A DNA stretch of 64,000 bases from Vibrio sp. 10N (GCF_036245475.1 NZ_BTPM01000001.1:1054001-1118000); one strand, 5' to 3'; counted from the first letter of the stretch, positions 35,680 to 46,504 are shown. The notes: generated by a model from the letters alone, not told the origin. Made by a program: numbers and translations.

Positions 35680-35759
35680 ACGCAAGTTTTAATCCCTGGA
35701 GAGCGGGTTAAAATCCTTTTGTTCTGGATCTTGCCCAGCCAAATGGCTGGGCATTTTTG
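35680..35759 (+). ncRNA. farS: Probable FarS small RNA from the fabB 3'UTR (5' end approximate)
   Basis: In Vibrio cholerae the small RNA FarS is cut from the fabB 3'UTR and represses fatty-acid degradation genes. Here the fabB 3'UTR is over 130 nt and has a stable hairpin (35658-35675, GACTGGT-GAAA-ACCAGTC), an A/T-rich single-stranded stretch and a terminator ending near 35758, the expected layout. The 5' cleavage point is a guess. Sequence identity to V. cholerae FarS was not checked. Confidence 0.55.
35733..35758 (+). terminator. Terminator of fabB
   Basis: An 8-bp stem (GCCCAGCC / GGCTGGGC) with loop AAAT, followed by ATTTTTG. Confidence 0.88.
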
Positions 35760-35866
35760 TACCTGAATTTTGCCTTACGCTATCTTTATGTATCGCCCAC
35801 TCGACACATGGTGCTATATCTTGCACAATTCAGCCTATTGTAAGGACAACCCCTTTGGATACTCCC

Positions 35867-37000
35867 ATGAAGATTATTGTAGATGAGGCAATGCCTTATG
35901 CTGTCGAGCTGTTTAGTCAGCTAGGTGAAGTCGTCGCAAAACCTGGTCGTGAACTGACGGCTGACGATCTTGTTGATGTGGATGCATTGATGATCCGTTC
36001 CATCACTAAGGTTAACGAAGCGCTACTGACAAAAGCGAACAAATTGAAGTTTGTTGGTACCGCGACTGCGGGTATGGATCATGTTGACCAAGCTCTGCTA
36101 GCGCAGCGCGGCATTTTCTTTACCGCTGCTCCTGGCTGTAACAAAGTAGGTGTCGCTGAGTATGTAATTAGCAGTTTGATGGTGATTGCTCAGCAACAGG
36201 GTTTTTCTATCTTCGACAAGACGGTTGGCATTGTCGGCTGTGGTCAGGTTGGTAGTTACCTACAAACTTGTCTGCAAGGTATTGGCATCAAAGTCTTGCT
36301 CAATGATCCGATTAAGCAAAACGAGGGCGATACAAGGACCTTCACCGAATTGGATACTCTGCTTGAGCAGTCGGATGTAGTGACGACGCACACACCGATC
36401 ACTCGCGACGGTGATTATCCGACTCATCACTTAATTAACGAAGCACGTCTTGCAAACTTCCGAAGCGATCAGATCCTGATTAACGCTGCTCGTGGACCTG
36501 TTGTTGACAACGAAGCGTTAAAGCAACGCCTGCTTAAAAAAGATGGCTTTACTGCTGTGCTGGATGTGTTTGAGTTTGAACCAGTAGTTGATTTTGAGTT
36601 GCTACCTCTGTTAACGTTCGCGACCCCCCACATAGCGGGTTATGGTTTGGAAGGTAAAGCCCGTGGCACCACCATGATTTTCAATAGCTATTGTGAGTTC
36701 TTAGGGTTGTCTGAACGTGCAAATCCAGATGCACTTCTTCCGGTCGCCCCTATTCCAGAACTGAAACTGGATCGAGCTTGGGATGAAGCTGCGCTGCACA
36801 GTATGACGCAGATAATCTATGATGTACGCAAGGACGATGCAATTTTCCGTCGTGAGATCCACAACGAAAATGGCTTCGACAAAATGCGTAAGTTTTATTG
36901 GGATAGACGCGAATATGGCGCTGTCCTTGTTAAAGGTGATGAGTCATGTAACTTAGCACCTTTAGCAGAATTAGGATTTCAAATCGAGGTAACTAAATGA
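35867..37000 (+). CDS. pdxB: Erythronate-4-phosphate dehydrogenase
   Basis: 377 residues from the ATG at 35867. Motifs: [16 protein letters not shown] start, [16 protein letters not shown]-binding [13 protein letters not shown], and [15 protein letters not shown] PdxB dimerisation domain forms the C-terminal third. It oxidises 4-phosphoerythronate in pyridoxal phosphate synthesis. An in-frame TTG 12 nt upstream has AAGGA at better spacing (8 nt) and could be the real start; I keep the ATG because family homology begins there. The stop overlaps the asd start by 4 nt. Confidence 0.94.
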   Translation: MKIIVDEAMPYAVELFSQLGEVVAKPGRELTADDLVDVDALMIRSITKVNEALLTKANKLKFVGTATAGMDHVDQALLAQRGIFFTAAPGCNKVGVAEYVISSLMVIAQQQGFSIFDKTVGIVGCGQVGSYLQTCLQGIGIKVLLNDPIKQNEGDTRTFTELDTLLEQSDVVTTHTPITRDGDYPTHHLINEARLANFRSDQILINAARGPVVDNEALKQRLLKKDGFTAVLDVFEFEPVVDFELLPLLTFATPHIAGYGLEGKARGTTMIFNSYCEFLGLSERANPDALLPVAPIPELKLDRAWDEAALHSMTQIIYDVRKDDAIFRREIHNENGFDKMRKFYWDRREYGAVLVKGDESCNLAPLAELGFQIEVTK

Positions 37001-38010
37001 GCCAACAATTTAATATCGCTGTATTTGGAGCAACAGGCGCTGTAGGTGAAACTATGGTAGAAGTGCTGCAAGAACGTGAGTTTCCGATGGGTGATATCTA
37101 CCTGCTAGCGAGTGAGCGCAGTGAGGGCAAGACCTATCGTATCAACGGCAAAACAGTGAAAGTTGAGAACGTAGAAAACTTCGATTGGTCACAAGTCCAC
37201 ATCGCTCTGTTTTCTGCAGGTGGTGAACAGTCGGCCAAATGGGCACCTATCGCCGCTGATGAAGGTGTGGTGGTTATCGACAACTCTTCTAATTTCCGTT
37301 ACGACTACGATGTACCGTTAGTGGTGCCAGAAGTGAACCCAGAGGCAATCGCGGAGTTTAGAAACCGCAACATTATTGCTAATCCAAACTGTTCTACCAT
37401 TCAAATGCTGGTGGCGCTTAAGCCTATTCATGATGCAGTAGGCATTGAGCGTATCAACGTAACCACTTACCAATCCGTCTCTGGTGCGGGTAAGAGCGGC
37501 ATTGATGAGCTCGCAGGTCAAACGGCGATGCTGCTAAATGGTAAACCTGTTGAGCCAAAAGCGTTTGGTCAGCAAATTGCATTTAACTGTATTCCACAAA
37601 TTGATCAATTTATGGATAACGGCTACACCAAAGAAGAAATGAAAATGGTGTGGGAAACGCAAAAAATCTTCAATGATCCAAATCTAATGGTTAACCCAAC
37701 CTGCGTTCGAGTGCCAGTATTCTACGGACATGCGGAAGCCGTGCATCTAGAAACTAGCTCGCCAATCTCTGCTGAGGAAGTGGTGCAACTACTCGAACAA
37801 GCGGAAGGCGTCGAAGTTTTCCACGGTGAAGATATGCCAACGCAAGTTCGTGACGCAGGTGGCAAAGACCACGTAATGGTAGGTCGTATTCGCAATGACA
37901 TTAGTCACCACAGTGGTGTGAACTTGTGGGTGGTAGCAGATAACGTCCGTAAAGGGGCGGCAACCAACGCGGTACAAATTGCAGAAGTACTTATCCGAGA
38001 CTACTTCTAA
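36997..38010 (+). CDS. asd: Aspartate-semialdehyde dehydrogenase (second Vibrio type)
   Basis: 337 residues. NADP-binding [13 protein letters not shown] at the N-terminus, catalytic Cys in NPNCSTIQM (about residue 131), and the substrate-binding region around [16 protein letters not shown]. The enzyme makes aspartate semialdehyde for lysine, diaminopimelate, threonine and methionine. Vibrios carry two asd genes; this one is the type found next to hubP and pdxB. ATGA overlap with pdxB indicates translational coupling. Confidence 0.93.
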   Translation: MSQQFNIAVFGATGAVGETMVEVLQEREFPMGDIYLLASERSEGKTYRINGKTVKVENVENFDWSQVHIALFSAGGEQSAKWAPIAADEGVVVIDNSSNFRYDYDVPLVVPEVNPEAIAEFRNRNIIANPNCSTIQMLVALKPIHDAVGIERINVTTYQSVSGAGKSGIDELAGQTAMLLNGKPVEPKAFGQQIAFNCIPQIDQFMDNGYTKEEMKMVWETQKIFNDPNLMVNPTCVRVPVFYGHAEAVHLETSSPISAEEVVQLLEQAEGVEVFHGEDMPTQVRDAGGKDHVMVGRIRNDISHHSGVNLWVVADNVRKGAATNAVQIAEVLIRDYF

Positions 38011-38092
38011 ACGGTAGCTTGCTCAACTCTTGTTCAGCGGCCTCTGCTGGGCAAGAGTGGTGCTTTATACACCGTTGCTGTTACTTTTTAAT

Positions 38093-38118
38093 CAAAGGCT
38101 CCTTTTTAGGGGCCTTTG
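38093..38118 (+). terminator. Hairpin after asd, probable terminator
   Basis: A 10-bp stem including one G-T pair (CAAAGGCTCC / GGGGCCTTTG) with a 6-nt loop. There is no clear U-tract, so termination is likely but not certain. Confidence 0.5.
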
Positions 38119-38259
38119 TGCTGTTAACCAATGTAAAATTGGTACCGATATCATGCTTGAATCAAGTTTTTTAAAGGCTGAACTATAGTTTTGGACTCAA
38201 TATCCGATATAGTAACGAGATAATTTTTGTAATCTATATCGCAGACAGCTGAGCCTTCC

Positions 38260-41200
38260 ATGCATCAAATTTTAAAGCCTTTGCTAGTGACGTTAGCACT
38301 AGCAGGAGCGACAACATCTTTATCTATCAGCGCTGATACTATTCGATTAACCGGTCCTAACGGCGAGGTCATCTCGGCTCCGCAATATTCGCAACCTGTC
38401 CGTCAACTCGCTAACGATGAGAGTAGCGCACCCTCGCGTTATTATGGCCCGACTGCGCAAAATGAAACCTTGTGGTCAATAGCATCTCGTTTTAAGCCAG
38501 CAGGTGCGAGTGTTCAGCAAACCATTTATGCCTTCTATGAGCTAAACCCAGGGCAGTTTGAAAAAGGCAATATCCATCAATTATTGCCAGGTAGTGAGCT
38601 GCGAATTCCATCCAATGCATTGATTAATCGCGTTGACTTGCAAGAAGCATTGGCGGTGTTGGCGGCACATCAGAACAAACTGAATCAACCTTCGCCAGTG
38701 GTGGAAGCTCCGCCACGTCCCGAGCCGAAAAAACCGCAGCCAAAACCAACAGAAGTAGTGACAGCGCCTCCAGTGGCGAAAGCTGAGCCTACGCCTGCCG
38801 TAGAAACATCGCCGCAACCTTCGACACCTGAAGTGTCAGCGCCGAAAATTCAAGCCCCCGATGTCACTGAGGCACTTCGCGAAGAGCTGAGTCGCTCAGA
38901 GAGTGAACTCCTGTCTTTAGAAGAGCGCAACCACCAACTAAGACTTATGCTGTCTGAAGTTCAGCATGAAGTGGAAGCGTTAAAAACAGAAGTTGATAAT
39001 GAAGAGCGCATCCGCACGGAAGTTGAGCGTCAGCTCAGTGAGGAAAAGCGTAAGCAAGTAGAAATGGCACGACTGGCACCAAGCCAGCTCGATGTATGGC
39101 TTGCTAAGCCTTGGTTTGTGGCATTACTTGCTTTTGTCCCTGCTCTGCTCCTTGGCCTACTTGTTATGGCGCTACTACGTTCGCGTAAACGCCGCAATGA
39201 TGAGCCTGCTAAGCAGCAACTAACGGACTCTCAGACGGAGACGACAGATAAGTCTGACATGGCTGCCGCTGCTGCTGGTGGTGGCGCCGCTATGGCCGCT
39301 GCCGCAGTTGCTAGCGAAGAAGATGATCTGTTTTCAGATGATCTTCTGGCTGGTCTTGACGATGAAACCGAACAAAGTGACAACGAAGAGAGTGATGCGA
39401 ATGATGTATTTGCTGATCTTGATGAAGCGGACTTTGACTTCAACCTTGATGATGAGGACGACCCGTTTGCGAGTATCGATGACGATGGTGAGTTGGACAT
39501 TGGTGTTGTTGATCTTGACACCAGTAACAATGGCATCAGCGTCAAAGATGGTGAGAAAGCACTTGGTCTTGAAGAAATGGAGCGCGCTCTGAATGACGTT
39601 GCGGTTCCTGGTGATGACGAAGAGTTGGATTTAAACCTATCCGATGACGATACAGACAGCAGCAATGATGTCGTGTCTCAAGACGACCTTGATAGTTTGT
39701 TTGCTGACTTTAGTTTAGACACTCAAGGTGCAGCTGAAGAGAATGTTGCTGAAGGCGGGTTGGATGAAGATAGCGCCCTTAACCAAGCGCAAATGGATGA
39801 GCTCCTAGCGGGTGACGATTTTGATCTTGATGAAGGGGAGATCGATTTAGACGATCTGTCTGCTGATTCGCCATTAGCATCGCTGGAAAAACTGATTGCA
39901 GAGGAAGAGGTCAACAATGCACAGGAAAGTGACGATGCGACAACAAGCTTTGACACTTCACTAGAGAGTGCTGTTTCCGATAGCACGGTTTCTGACAACG
40001 TCGATAATGACGATATTGATGATCTGTTTGCGCAGTTCTCGCAAATTGATGCCGAGGCTGAGAACTCAATTAAACCAGACACTGAGAGTGACGATGTCGA
40101 GTTACTCGACGAGATGCTCACGGATGACTTTGAGCTCTCGGAGCTTGACGACTCCGATCTAACGCTGGATGAAATGCTATCTGCAGAGCCACCCGCTGCT
40201 GGGGATGACGATGAGGTTCAGCTTCTAGCGGATGAAGAAACTGAACTGGATGAAAACAGTACAGAGCTCTTGGATGAGGTGCTGTTTGAGAGCAGCCTAT
40301 CAAGTAGCAGTGATGAACCATCTGAGGATGACTTCGACCTTGACCCATTCAGTGCGGATAACTTATTAGGCTCTGAAATCAGTGATGATGAAATGGACGC
40401 TCTATTTGCGGCGAATGCGCCAGAGCAGACAGCACTAGAATCATCACCTGAAGACACCAACCATGAGGAACTAGCAGATACGCCAATGCAGGACGTGTCG
40501 CTAGAGGGTGCTGCCGAGGTGGGTACGTCAACATTGGCAGAGCTAGATAATGAAGATGTCATTTCTTCTGAACATACTGACCTTGATGACGAGCTCCTGT
40601 CAGGAGATGAGCTACGCCTTGATGATGAGCCTAATCTTGATGATGAACTGCAGGTGGACGATGCGTTTGATCTTAGTGATGAAACCGACATCGCGCCTGA
40701 CGTTCAAACAGATGAAGTGGCAGCGGCTGTAAGTGATGCTGAACTGGATGTGCAGCAACCGGAGCTGGAGGCAAGCGAGGCGCTAGATACCGAACTTGAA
40801 CCGCTTATATCCGATGCGCTTGACCCTGAGCTGCCTGCGTTTGAGGACCATATACCGTCAGAGTTTAATATTGAACCTGAATCGCTCGCGTCAGCACAAG
40901 AAGACGAAATGTTTGACGCGCAGGTAGCCGCCGGTCTTGAGGCCGCCACTGAGCCTCATACTGTCGACCCTCAGGCAGAAAAAAGCGCGGAGTCAGATAT
41001 AGCGTCTAACTCTGAATTTGAATTTGTTCCAGAAATTGAAGGTGGCAGTCAACTTTCTCACGAAGGAGATGACAGCGAACAGGCGCGTAAAGAGCTTGAT
41101 GCCTTGGTTGCCAATGAATTTGGAGTGCCGTCAGATGATGATTGGCTAGTAGATGAGCCAGTGGCGGATGATGCCGGACCTAGCAGTTTGGACACGCTTG

Positions 41201-42519
41201 TTGAAACGCCAGATGATGAAGAGGATGCGGAGTTTCTCGCCAATGCACTGCAAAGTGAGTACGGTGAAGAGCAAGCATTTGCTGATGCAGAGGGTGATAA
41301 CGATGATCAGCCAATGTCTGAGGATTCATCGGATAGCGAGTTAACGTTTGACGATGCTGAACTGCCAGAGTACAGCGAAGAACACGCGTTTGCCGATGCC
41401 AATCTCACTCAGGAAAACGTGCAACCTGAGCTGACGGCTGAACCGGCAAGCAAGCTAACTAGTGAAGAGACAGAACATGACTTAACGTTTGATTCTGTTA
41501 CGGAGCCGGGCGCAAATGGCACCGAAGAAACGAATGACAGTCATGCGTCTGCAGATGAGAGTGCGGAGCCAGCCTCATTGGAGGCACCTGACGCTCCTTT
41601 AGAAGATTTTGAGTTCCCTGAGTTTACCGAGCAAGACGCCTTACTTGATCTCGATGAGAGCGATGTTGAGCCGTCAAGTGAGTCAATGGAGCCTGCGGTT
41701 CACAGCGCAGAGTTTGAAGAAGCTCTCTCGTTAGAATCACTGCCAGAGTACGATGAGCAACAAGCTGCGATGGACTTGGCGCCGATGCAGGAGCCGGTGG
41801 CCGCGACGTCAGAAATGATTGGTGAAACGCTGGATCATTCGGAAATAGATGCGCTTGCCGATGCCTTTAGCATGGTAGACATGTCAGCGATTGAACAAGA
41901 AGGCAATCTTGACGAGCTTTTACAAGACAGTGACGGTGCAACATTCTCAAACATCTCGCCTGTAGATCAGACGACGGCAGACAGCGCAGGCCTAGATATT
42001 GACGCAATGCTGCAAGAAACCTCTAACTCTGATGCTGGCGAAGATTGGAATGGATTTACGCTGACCGATGAGCAGCGCGCTGCCATCAACAACGATATTC
42101 CTGATGAAGAGCAGGCGATTTGGAGTGGTGAAGACGTTGGATCACTTGCGAATGCATCGGATGAAGATTGGTCTTCACAAGATCCTGTGGCTGATTTTGA
42201 TGGTCAAGAGAAGTCGTTTATGACCATCGATGAGCTCATGGCCCAAGTCGATGATGGAGATGCGGCTGATCAAGAAGAGGAAGAGCTTAAGCTGGATGTC
42301 GGCCTTGATGAGTTTCCTGATGTTATTGGGCCTATTTCTGAGGTGGATGTGGATTGCGACTCAGAAGCGGCAGGTAATCTTGATATGGCGAAAATCTATA
42401 TTGAAATGAATGATTACCAGGGAGCGGTTAAGCTGCTAGAGAAAGTTCTGCTCGAGGGTTCAGGCCAGATTGAGCAAGAAGCGAGGCAGCTATTGAGTAA
42501 ACTCTCAGAGCATCAATAG
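38260..42519 (+). CDS. hubP: Polar hub protein HubP (FimV family)
   Basis: 1,419 residues. A signal sequence (about 1-25) is followed by a LysM-like region (about 65-120, GPTAQNETLWSIASRF), a Pro-rich stretch, a coiled coil (about 205-270), one membrane segment (about 283-307), then about 1,050 very acidic residues full of Asp, Glu and Ser, and the FimV C-terminal TPR-like domain (last 50, LDMAKIYIEMNDYQGAVKLLEKV). In V. cholerae HubP marks the cell pole and recruits ParA1, ParC and FlhG, placing the chromosome origin, chemotaxis array and flagellum. The acidic part contains degenerate repeats, including four copies of a PE(Y/F)xEQxAxxD motif (41248-41778). Location between asd and truA matches other vibrios. 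Confidence 0.94.
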   Translation: MHQILKPLLVTLALAGATTSLSISADTIRLTGPNGEVISAPQYSQPVRQLANDESSAPSRYYGPTAQNETLWSIASRFKPAGASVQQTIYAFYELNPGQFEKGNIHQLLPGSELRIPSNALINRVDLQEALAVLAAHQNKLNQPSPVVEAPPRPEPKKPQPKPTEVVTAPPVAKAEPTPAVETSPQPSTPEVSAPKIQAPDVTEALREELSRSESELLSLEERNHQLRLMLSEVQHEVEALKTEVDNEERIRTEVERQLSEEKRKQVEMARLAPSQLDVWLAKPWFVALLAFVPALLLGLLVMALLRSRKRRNDEPAKQQLTDSQTETTDKSDMAAAAAGGGAAMAAAAVASEEDDLFSDDLLAGLDDETEQSDNEESDANDVFADLDEADFDFNLDDEDDPFASIDDDGELDIGVVDLDTSNNGISVKDGEKALGLEEMERALNDVAVPGDDEELDLNLSDDDTDSSNDVVSQDDLDSLFADFSLDTQGAAEENVAEGGLDEDSALNQAQMDELLAGDDFDLDEGEIDLDDLSADSPLASLEKLIAEEEVNNAQESDDATTSFDTSLESAVSDSTVSDNVDNDDIDDLFAQFSQIDAEAENSIKPDTESDDVELLDEMLTDDFELSELDDSDLTLDEMLSAEPPAAGDDDEVQLLADEETELDENSTELLDEVLFESSLSSSSDEPSEDDFDLDPFSADNLLGSEISDDEMDALFAANAPEQTALESSPEDTNHEELADTPMQDVSLEGAAEVGTSTLAELDNEDVISSEHTDLDDELLSGDELRLDDEPNLDDELQVDDAFDLSDETDIAPDVQTDEVAAAVSDAELDVQQPELEASEALDTELEPLISDALDPELPAFEDHIPSEFNIEPESLASAQEDEMFDAQVAAGLEAATEPHTVDPQAEKSAESDIASNSEFEFVPEIEGGSQLSHEGDDSEQARKELDALVANEFGVPSDDDWLVDEPVADDAGPSSLDTLVETPDDEEDAEFLANALQSEYGEEQAFADAEGDNDDQPMSEDSSDSELTFDDAELPEYSEEHAFADANLTQENVQPELTAEPASKLTSEETEHDLTFDSVTEPGANGTEETNDSHASADESAEPASLEAPDAPLEDFEFPEFTEQDALLDLDESDVEPSSESMEPAVHSAEFEEALSLESLPEYDEQQAAMDLAPMQEPVAATSEMIGETLDHSEIDALADAFSMVDMSAIEQEGNLDELLQDSDGATFSNISPVDQTTADSAGLDIDAMLQETSNSDAGEDWNGFTLTDEQRAAINNDIPDEEQAIWSGEDVGSLANASDEDWSSQDPVADFDGQEKSFMTIDELMAQVDDGDAADQEEEELKLDVGLDEFPDVIGPISEVDVDCDSEAAGNLDMAKIYIEMNDYQGAVKLLEKVLLEGSGQIEQEARQLLSKLSEHQ

Positions 42520-42524
42520 AATCG

Positions 42525-42551
42525 AAAACGGTGGCTTGCCACCGTTTTTTT
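42525..42551 (+). terminator. Terminator after hubP
   Basis: A 10-bp stem (AAAACGGTGG and complement) with loop CTTG, ending in seven T. Confidence 0.88.
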
Positions 42552-42703
42552 ATCTCAAGCGTTTGCTGCGTCAATCAAAGGTTAAATCCTAAAGGCGCAA
42601 AGCATCAAGAAATGACCAAGCTTTCACAGGCTGTGACTTTATACCAAGTAGAGTTGCGTATATACTTTGCCCCCTTTGACAAATCACAGATGCAGAGTTA
42701 ACT

Positions 42704-43507
42704 ATGAAAGTTGCATTAGGTATTGAATATAACGGTGAAAAATACTTCGGCTGGCAAAGACAGCGCGAAGTTACCAGTGTTCAAGAAAAACTGGAAAAGG
42801 CGCTATCTATTGTTGCCAATGAACCTATAGAGGTTCAGTGTGCGGGGCGTACCGACGCCGGTGTACACGGTACAGGGCAAGTGGTGCACTTTGAAACATC
42901 TGCGATCCGAAAGCCTGTTGCTTGGACGATGGGCGTTAATGCAAACCTACCTAAAGACATTGCGGTACGCTGGGCAAAAGAAGTCCCAGAAGCGTTCCAT
43001 GCACGCTTTTCTGCAACCGCTCGTCGCTATCGTTATGTGATCTTCAATCACGATTTACGTCCTGGAATTTTATCTTCTGGTATCAGTCATTATCATGGCG
43101 ACTTGGATGTAGAAAAAATGCATCAAGCAGGGCAGTACCTACTTGGTGAAAATGATTTCACGTCCTTTCGTGCCGTGCAGTGTCAATCTCGTAGCCCTTG
43201 GCGCAATATCATGCACTTAAACGTGACTCGCCACGGCCCTTACGTGGTGATTGATATTAAAGCGAACGCCTTTGTCCATCATATGGTGCGAAACATTACC
43301 GGTAGCTTGATTGTGGTCGGTAGAGGTGAGCAGCCACCTGAGTGGATAGAGTGGTTACTAGCACAAAAAGATCGCAAACTGGCTGGCGCTACGGCTAAAG
43401 CTGACGGTCTGTATTTGGTCGACGTCGACTATCCAGATGAGTACCAGCTCCCAGAAATGCCAATTGGTCCGCTATTTTTGCCGAATGATTTGAACTCTGG
43501 TTGGTAA
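42704..43507 (+). CDS. truA: tRNA pseudouridine(38-40) synthase
   Basis: 267 residues, normal TruA size. The catalytic Asp lies in [18 protein letters not shown] (about residue 53), with RRYRYVIF and [14 protein letters not shown] downstream. It isomerises uridines 38-40 in the anticodon arm. It stands about 180 nt downstream of hubP and about 175 nt before accD, the normal order in this group. Confidence 0.97.
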   Translation: MKVALGIEYNGEKYFGWQRQREVTSVQEKLEKALSIVANEPIEVQCAGRTDAGVHGTGQVVHFETSAIRKPVAWTMGVNANLPKDIAVRWAKEVPEAFHARFSATARRYRYVIFNHDLRPGILSSGISHYHGDLDVEKMHQAGQYLLGENDFTSFRAVQCQSRSPWRNIMHLNVTRHGPYVVIDIKANAFVHHMVRNITGSLIVVGRGEQPPEWIEWLLAQKDRKLAGATAKADGLYLVDVDYPDEYQLPEMPIGPLFLPNDLNSGW

Positions 43508-43682
43508 CTAGGTTCCAAACAGTGAAAAGTTAGCGTGATCAAGAGTTATGGCTTGGTCACAAGGATAGGTACAACCAGTTTTTTATCTACAGTTTGGCTG
43601 TAATATGGTTTAATCCCACGGCATTAATTAGAATTTCACACTTTCGCCATATTGGCGGGGGTAACAAGAGAAAAGGTCTTCC

Positions 43683-44609
43683 ATGAGTTGGCTTGAAAAG
43701 ATTTTAGAAAAAAGCAACATCGTTAGCTCGCGCAAAGCATCTATCCCAGAAGGTATCTGGACTAAATGTACTTCATGTGAGCAAGTACTTTATCACGCAG
43801 AACTAGAGCGTAACCTTGAGGTTTGCCCTAAGTGTAACCACCACATGCGAATGAAAGCACGTCGTCGTCTAGAAACGTTCTTAGACGAAGGTAACCGTGT
43901 TGAACTGGCAACTGAGCTTGAGCCTCAAGATAAGCTTAAGTTTAAAGACTCTAAGCGTTACAAAGAGCGCCTTTCTACCGCACAGAAAAACAGTGGCGAG
44001 AAAGACGCGCTGGTTGTCATGCAAGGTGAACTACTAGGTCAACCTGTTGTGGCGTGTGCATTTGAGTTCTCCTTCATGGGTGGCTCGATGGGTTCTGTAG
44101 TTGGTGCTCGCTTTGTACGCGCCGTAGAAGCTGCAATGGAAAACAACTGTGGCCTTGTCTGTTTCTCAGCAAGTGGCGGCGCGCGTATGCAAGAGGCGCT
44201 AATGTCGCTAATGCAGATGGCGAAAACCAGTGCTGCACTTGAGCGTCTATCGCAAAAAGGCCTGCCGTTTGTGTCAGTGATGACAGACCCAACGATGGGC
44301 GGTGTATCAGCGAGTCTAGCCATGCTAGGTGACATCAACATCGGTGAGCCAAAAGCACTGATTGGTTTTGCGGGTCGTCGTGTTATCGAACAAACGGTTC
44401 GTGAAGATCTTCCAGAAGGCTTCCAGCGTAGTGAGTTCCTGCTAGAGCATGGTGCGATTGATATGATTGTTGATCGTCGTGAAATGCGTCAGCGCGTTGG
44501 CAGCATGCTAGCGAAAATGACCAACCAAGCGTCACCACTTGTGGTCTCTGTGGAAGATTCTCCACAAGAACCTACATATGAAGTACCAGAAGCGGACGAA
44601 AAAGGGTAA
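43683..44609 (+). CDS. accD: Acetyl-CoA carboxylase carboxyltransferase subunit beta
   Basis: 308 residues. An N-terminal zinc ribbon ([20 protein letters not shown] then PKC, two CxxC pairs at about 30-55) precedes the carboxyltransferase fold with [14 protein letters not shown] and [20 protein letters not shown]. With AccA it transfers CO2 from biotin to acetyl-CoA, the first step of fatty acid synthesis. First gene of an apparent accD-folC-dedD run (gaps 42 and 24 nt). Confidence 0.97.
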   Translation: MSWLEKILEKSNIVSSRKASIPEGIWTKCTSCEQVLYHAELERNLEVCPKCNHHMRMKARRRLETFLDEGNRVELATELEPQDKLKFKDSKRYKERLSTAQKNSGEKDALVVMQGELLGQPVVACAFEFSFMGGSMGSVVGARFVRAVEAAMENNCGLVCFSASGGARMQEALMSLMQMAKTSAALERLSQKGLPFVSVMTDPTMGGVSASLAMLGDINIGEPKALIGFAGRRVIEQTVREDLPEGFQRSEFLLEHGAIDMIVDRREMRQRVGSMLAKMTNQASPLVVSVEDSPQEPTYEVPEADEKG

Positions 44610-44651
44610 AGTACTCACTAAGTTATCAAACGTTAACATATTGACGGCTAA

Positions 44652-45923
44652 ATGAGTTCACAATCCATTCCACAAGCCACATCTTCACTACAGGTGTGGC
44701 TTGATTACTTAACCAGTATCCATACCAGTGCCATTGATCTTGGCCTAGACCGAGTGTCCGTCGTGGCGCAAAAAGGTCAACTTACCAAACCTGCTCCTAC
44801 TGTTATCACCGTTGCCGGCACTAATGGCAAGGGATCGACTTGTGCATTGATGGAAGCCATTTTGCTTGATGCAGGCTACTCCGTGGGTGTATACAGCTCA
44901 CCGCACTTAATTCGCTACAACGAACGTGTTCGTATTAACGGCCAAGAGCTGCCAGATGAGTCTCACACTCAGGCTTTTGCCTATATTGAACAGCTGCGTG
45001 GTGATGTTAGCCTGAGCTTTTTTGAGTATGCGACCTTGGCCGCTCTCAAGCAGTTCCAAGAACAGAAAGTTGAAGTCGTACTTTTAGAGGTTGGTCTTGG
45101 TGGTCGACTCGATGCGACGAATGTTGTCGACCATGATGTGTCAGTGATTACGAGTCTTGCAGTGGATCATGTTGACTGGTTAGGGGATGACATTAACGTT
45201 ATCGGTTTTGAAAAGGCGGGCATTTATCGCGCGGGTAAACCAGCGATTTGTGGTCAACCAAAGCCACCAGCAACAGTGCCAGCGCATGCTGACGATATTG
45301 GTGCAGAGTTCTATCAAACTGGCATTCAATTTGACTACACGCAAACTTCAGACTCCACTTGGAGCTGGCAACACGGCACCTTTGCTTTAGAAGACTTGCC
45401 TATCCCAGTATTACCCCTGATGAATGCGAATACCGCGTTGATGGCACTGGGTACAGCCAATCTTGATATTACCGATATTAACATCGTCAACGGTCTTAAA
45501 AACGCTCGCTTGGCAGGGCGTATGCAGGTAATGGAAGGTACACCGACAACTATTCTCGATGTCGCGCATAACCCGCATTCGGCAGAGTACCTTGTTACTC
45601 AGCTTAATCGCTTGCATCCCAACACTCGATTTAAAGTCGTGATAGGTATGCTGCACGACAAAGATATTGCCGAAACCATTCGAGTTTTGAATCCCCTGAC
45701 AGAGCATTGGTATCCTGCATCATTAAGCGGCCCAAGAGCGGCCTCTGCGGATGAGCTATGCACGCATCTTGATTCCAACCAAACTTTAACCCGATATGAT
45801 TCGCCAGTTTCAGCCTATGAGGCAGCCAAATCGGACGCCAAATCAGACGATCTGATTCTGGTTGTGGGGTCGTTCCATACGGTTGGTGAGGTGCTGGCAC
45901 ACTGCAGTGGATCAGGCTGCTAA
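44652..45923 (+). CDS. folC: Dihydrofolate / folylpolyglutamate synthase
   Basis: 423 residues. P-loop TVAGTNGKGSTCALME (about 54-69), SPHLIRYNERVRING, EVGLGGRLDATN and VAHNPHSAEYL mark FolC. It joins glutamate to dihydropteroate and adds further glutamates to folates. It follows accD, as in E. coli, and is followed by dedD. Confidence 0.96.
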   Translation: MSSQSIPQATSSLQVWLDYLTSIHTSAIDLGLDRVSVVAQKGQLTKPAPTVITVAGTNGKGSTCALMEAILLDAGYSVGVYSSPHLIRYNERVRINGQELPDESHTQAFAYIEQLRGDVSLSFFEYATLAALKQFQEQKVEVVLLEVGLGGRLDATNVVDHDVSVITSLAVDHVDWLGDDINVIGFEKAGIYRAGKPAICGQPKPPATVPAHADDIGAEFYQTGIQFDYTQTSDSTWSWQHGTFALEDLPIPVLPLMNANTALMALGTANLDITDINIVNGLKNARLAGRMQVMEGTPTTILDVAHNPHSAEYLVTQLNRLHPNTRFKVVIGMLHDKDIAETIRVLNPLTEHWYPASLSGPRAASADELCTHLDSNQTLTRYDSPVSAYEAAKSDAKSDDLILVVGSFHTVGEVLAHCSGSGC

Positions 45924-45947
45924 GCAAATACGAATCTAGGAGAAATC

Positions 45948-46490
45948 ATGGCGAGTAAATTCCAAAGCCGTTTAGTGGGTACCATCGTACTGGTGGCGGT
46001 CGGGGTGATTATCCTGCCTGACCTGCTTGATGGTAAAAAGCTGCACTACAAAGAAGAATTTGCCAGCATTCCATTAAAGCCAGAAATCAACGCCGATGTG
46101 GAATCGTTTGAGGTGCTAGAGCCCGAAGAGGACATCTCAGTGCTTCCAGAAGCGCCTGTGCAAGCGACAGTCGGTGAAGACGTGGTCGAAGAGCCAGAGG
46201 CCGATGTAGTGGCAGTAAAGGCACAAGAGGTTCCTGAGCGCAACGATTACGCCGATAGTGCTTGGATCATTCAATTGATGGCATTAAAAAACGCCGACAA
46301 TGCACACGCCTTAGTGAAAGATCTGCAAAAGCGCGGTTATCAAGCTCACGTGAAGCAGGAGGAGACCTTTACTCGAGTAATTATTGGTCCTGATGTTTCA
46401 AAAAGTAAATTAGAGAAGCAATTGATTGAATTGGAGCAAATTACCGGCTCAAGAGGTCAACTGCTCAAATTTAAACCACTAAATCCATAA
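45948..46490 (+). CDS. dedD: SPOR-domain cell division protein DedD
   Basis: 180 residues. A single N-terminal membrane segment (about 8-25, LVGTIVLVAVGVIILPDLLDG), an acidic Pro/Glu/Val-rich linker, and a C-terminal SPOR domain (about 100-178, AWIIQLMALKNADNAHALVKDL). SPOR domains bind denuded glycan strands at the septum, so the protein should act in cell constriction. AGGAGA precedes the ATG. Its stop overlaps the PurR operator of the next operon. Confidence 0.94.
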   Translation: MASKFQSRLVGTIVLVAVGVIILPDLLDGKKLHYKEEFASIPLKPEINADVESFEVLEPEEDISVLPEAPVQATVGEDVVEEPEADVVAVKAQEVPERNDYADSAWIIQLMALKNADNAHALVKDLQKRGYQAHVKQEETFTRVIIGPDVSKSKLEKQLIELEQITGSRGQLLKFKPLNP

Positions 46491-46504
46491 GAAAACGTTT
46501 GCGT
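46489..46504 (+). promoter_or_regulatory. PurR operator of cvpA-purF
   Basis: AAGAAAACGTTTGCGT is the complement of ACGCAAACGTTTTCTT, the classic PurR box at cvpA-purF. A possible -10 (TAAAAT, 46520-46525) lies downstream, so the repressor would cover the -35 region. It is 48 nt before the cvpA start. Confidence 0.85.

Noticed and set aside
39231..41243. Several Ser-rich minus-strand frames opposite hubP
   Set aside because: They are the antisense image of Asp/Glu-rich codons (GAT/GAC/GAA read as ATC/GTC/TTC complement), with no ribosome-binding sites and no family resemblance.
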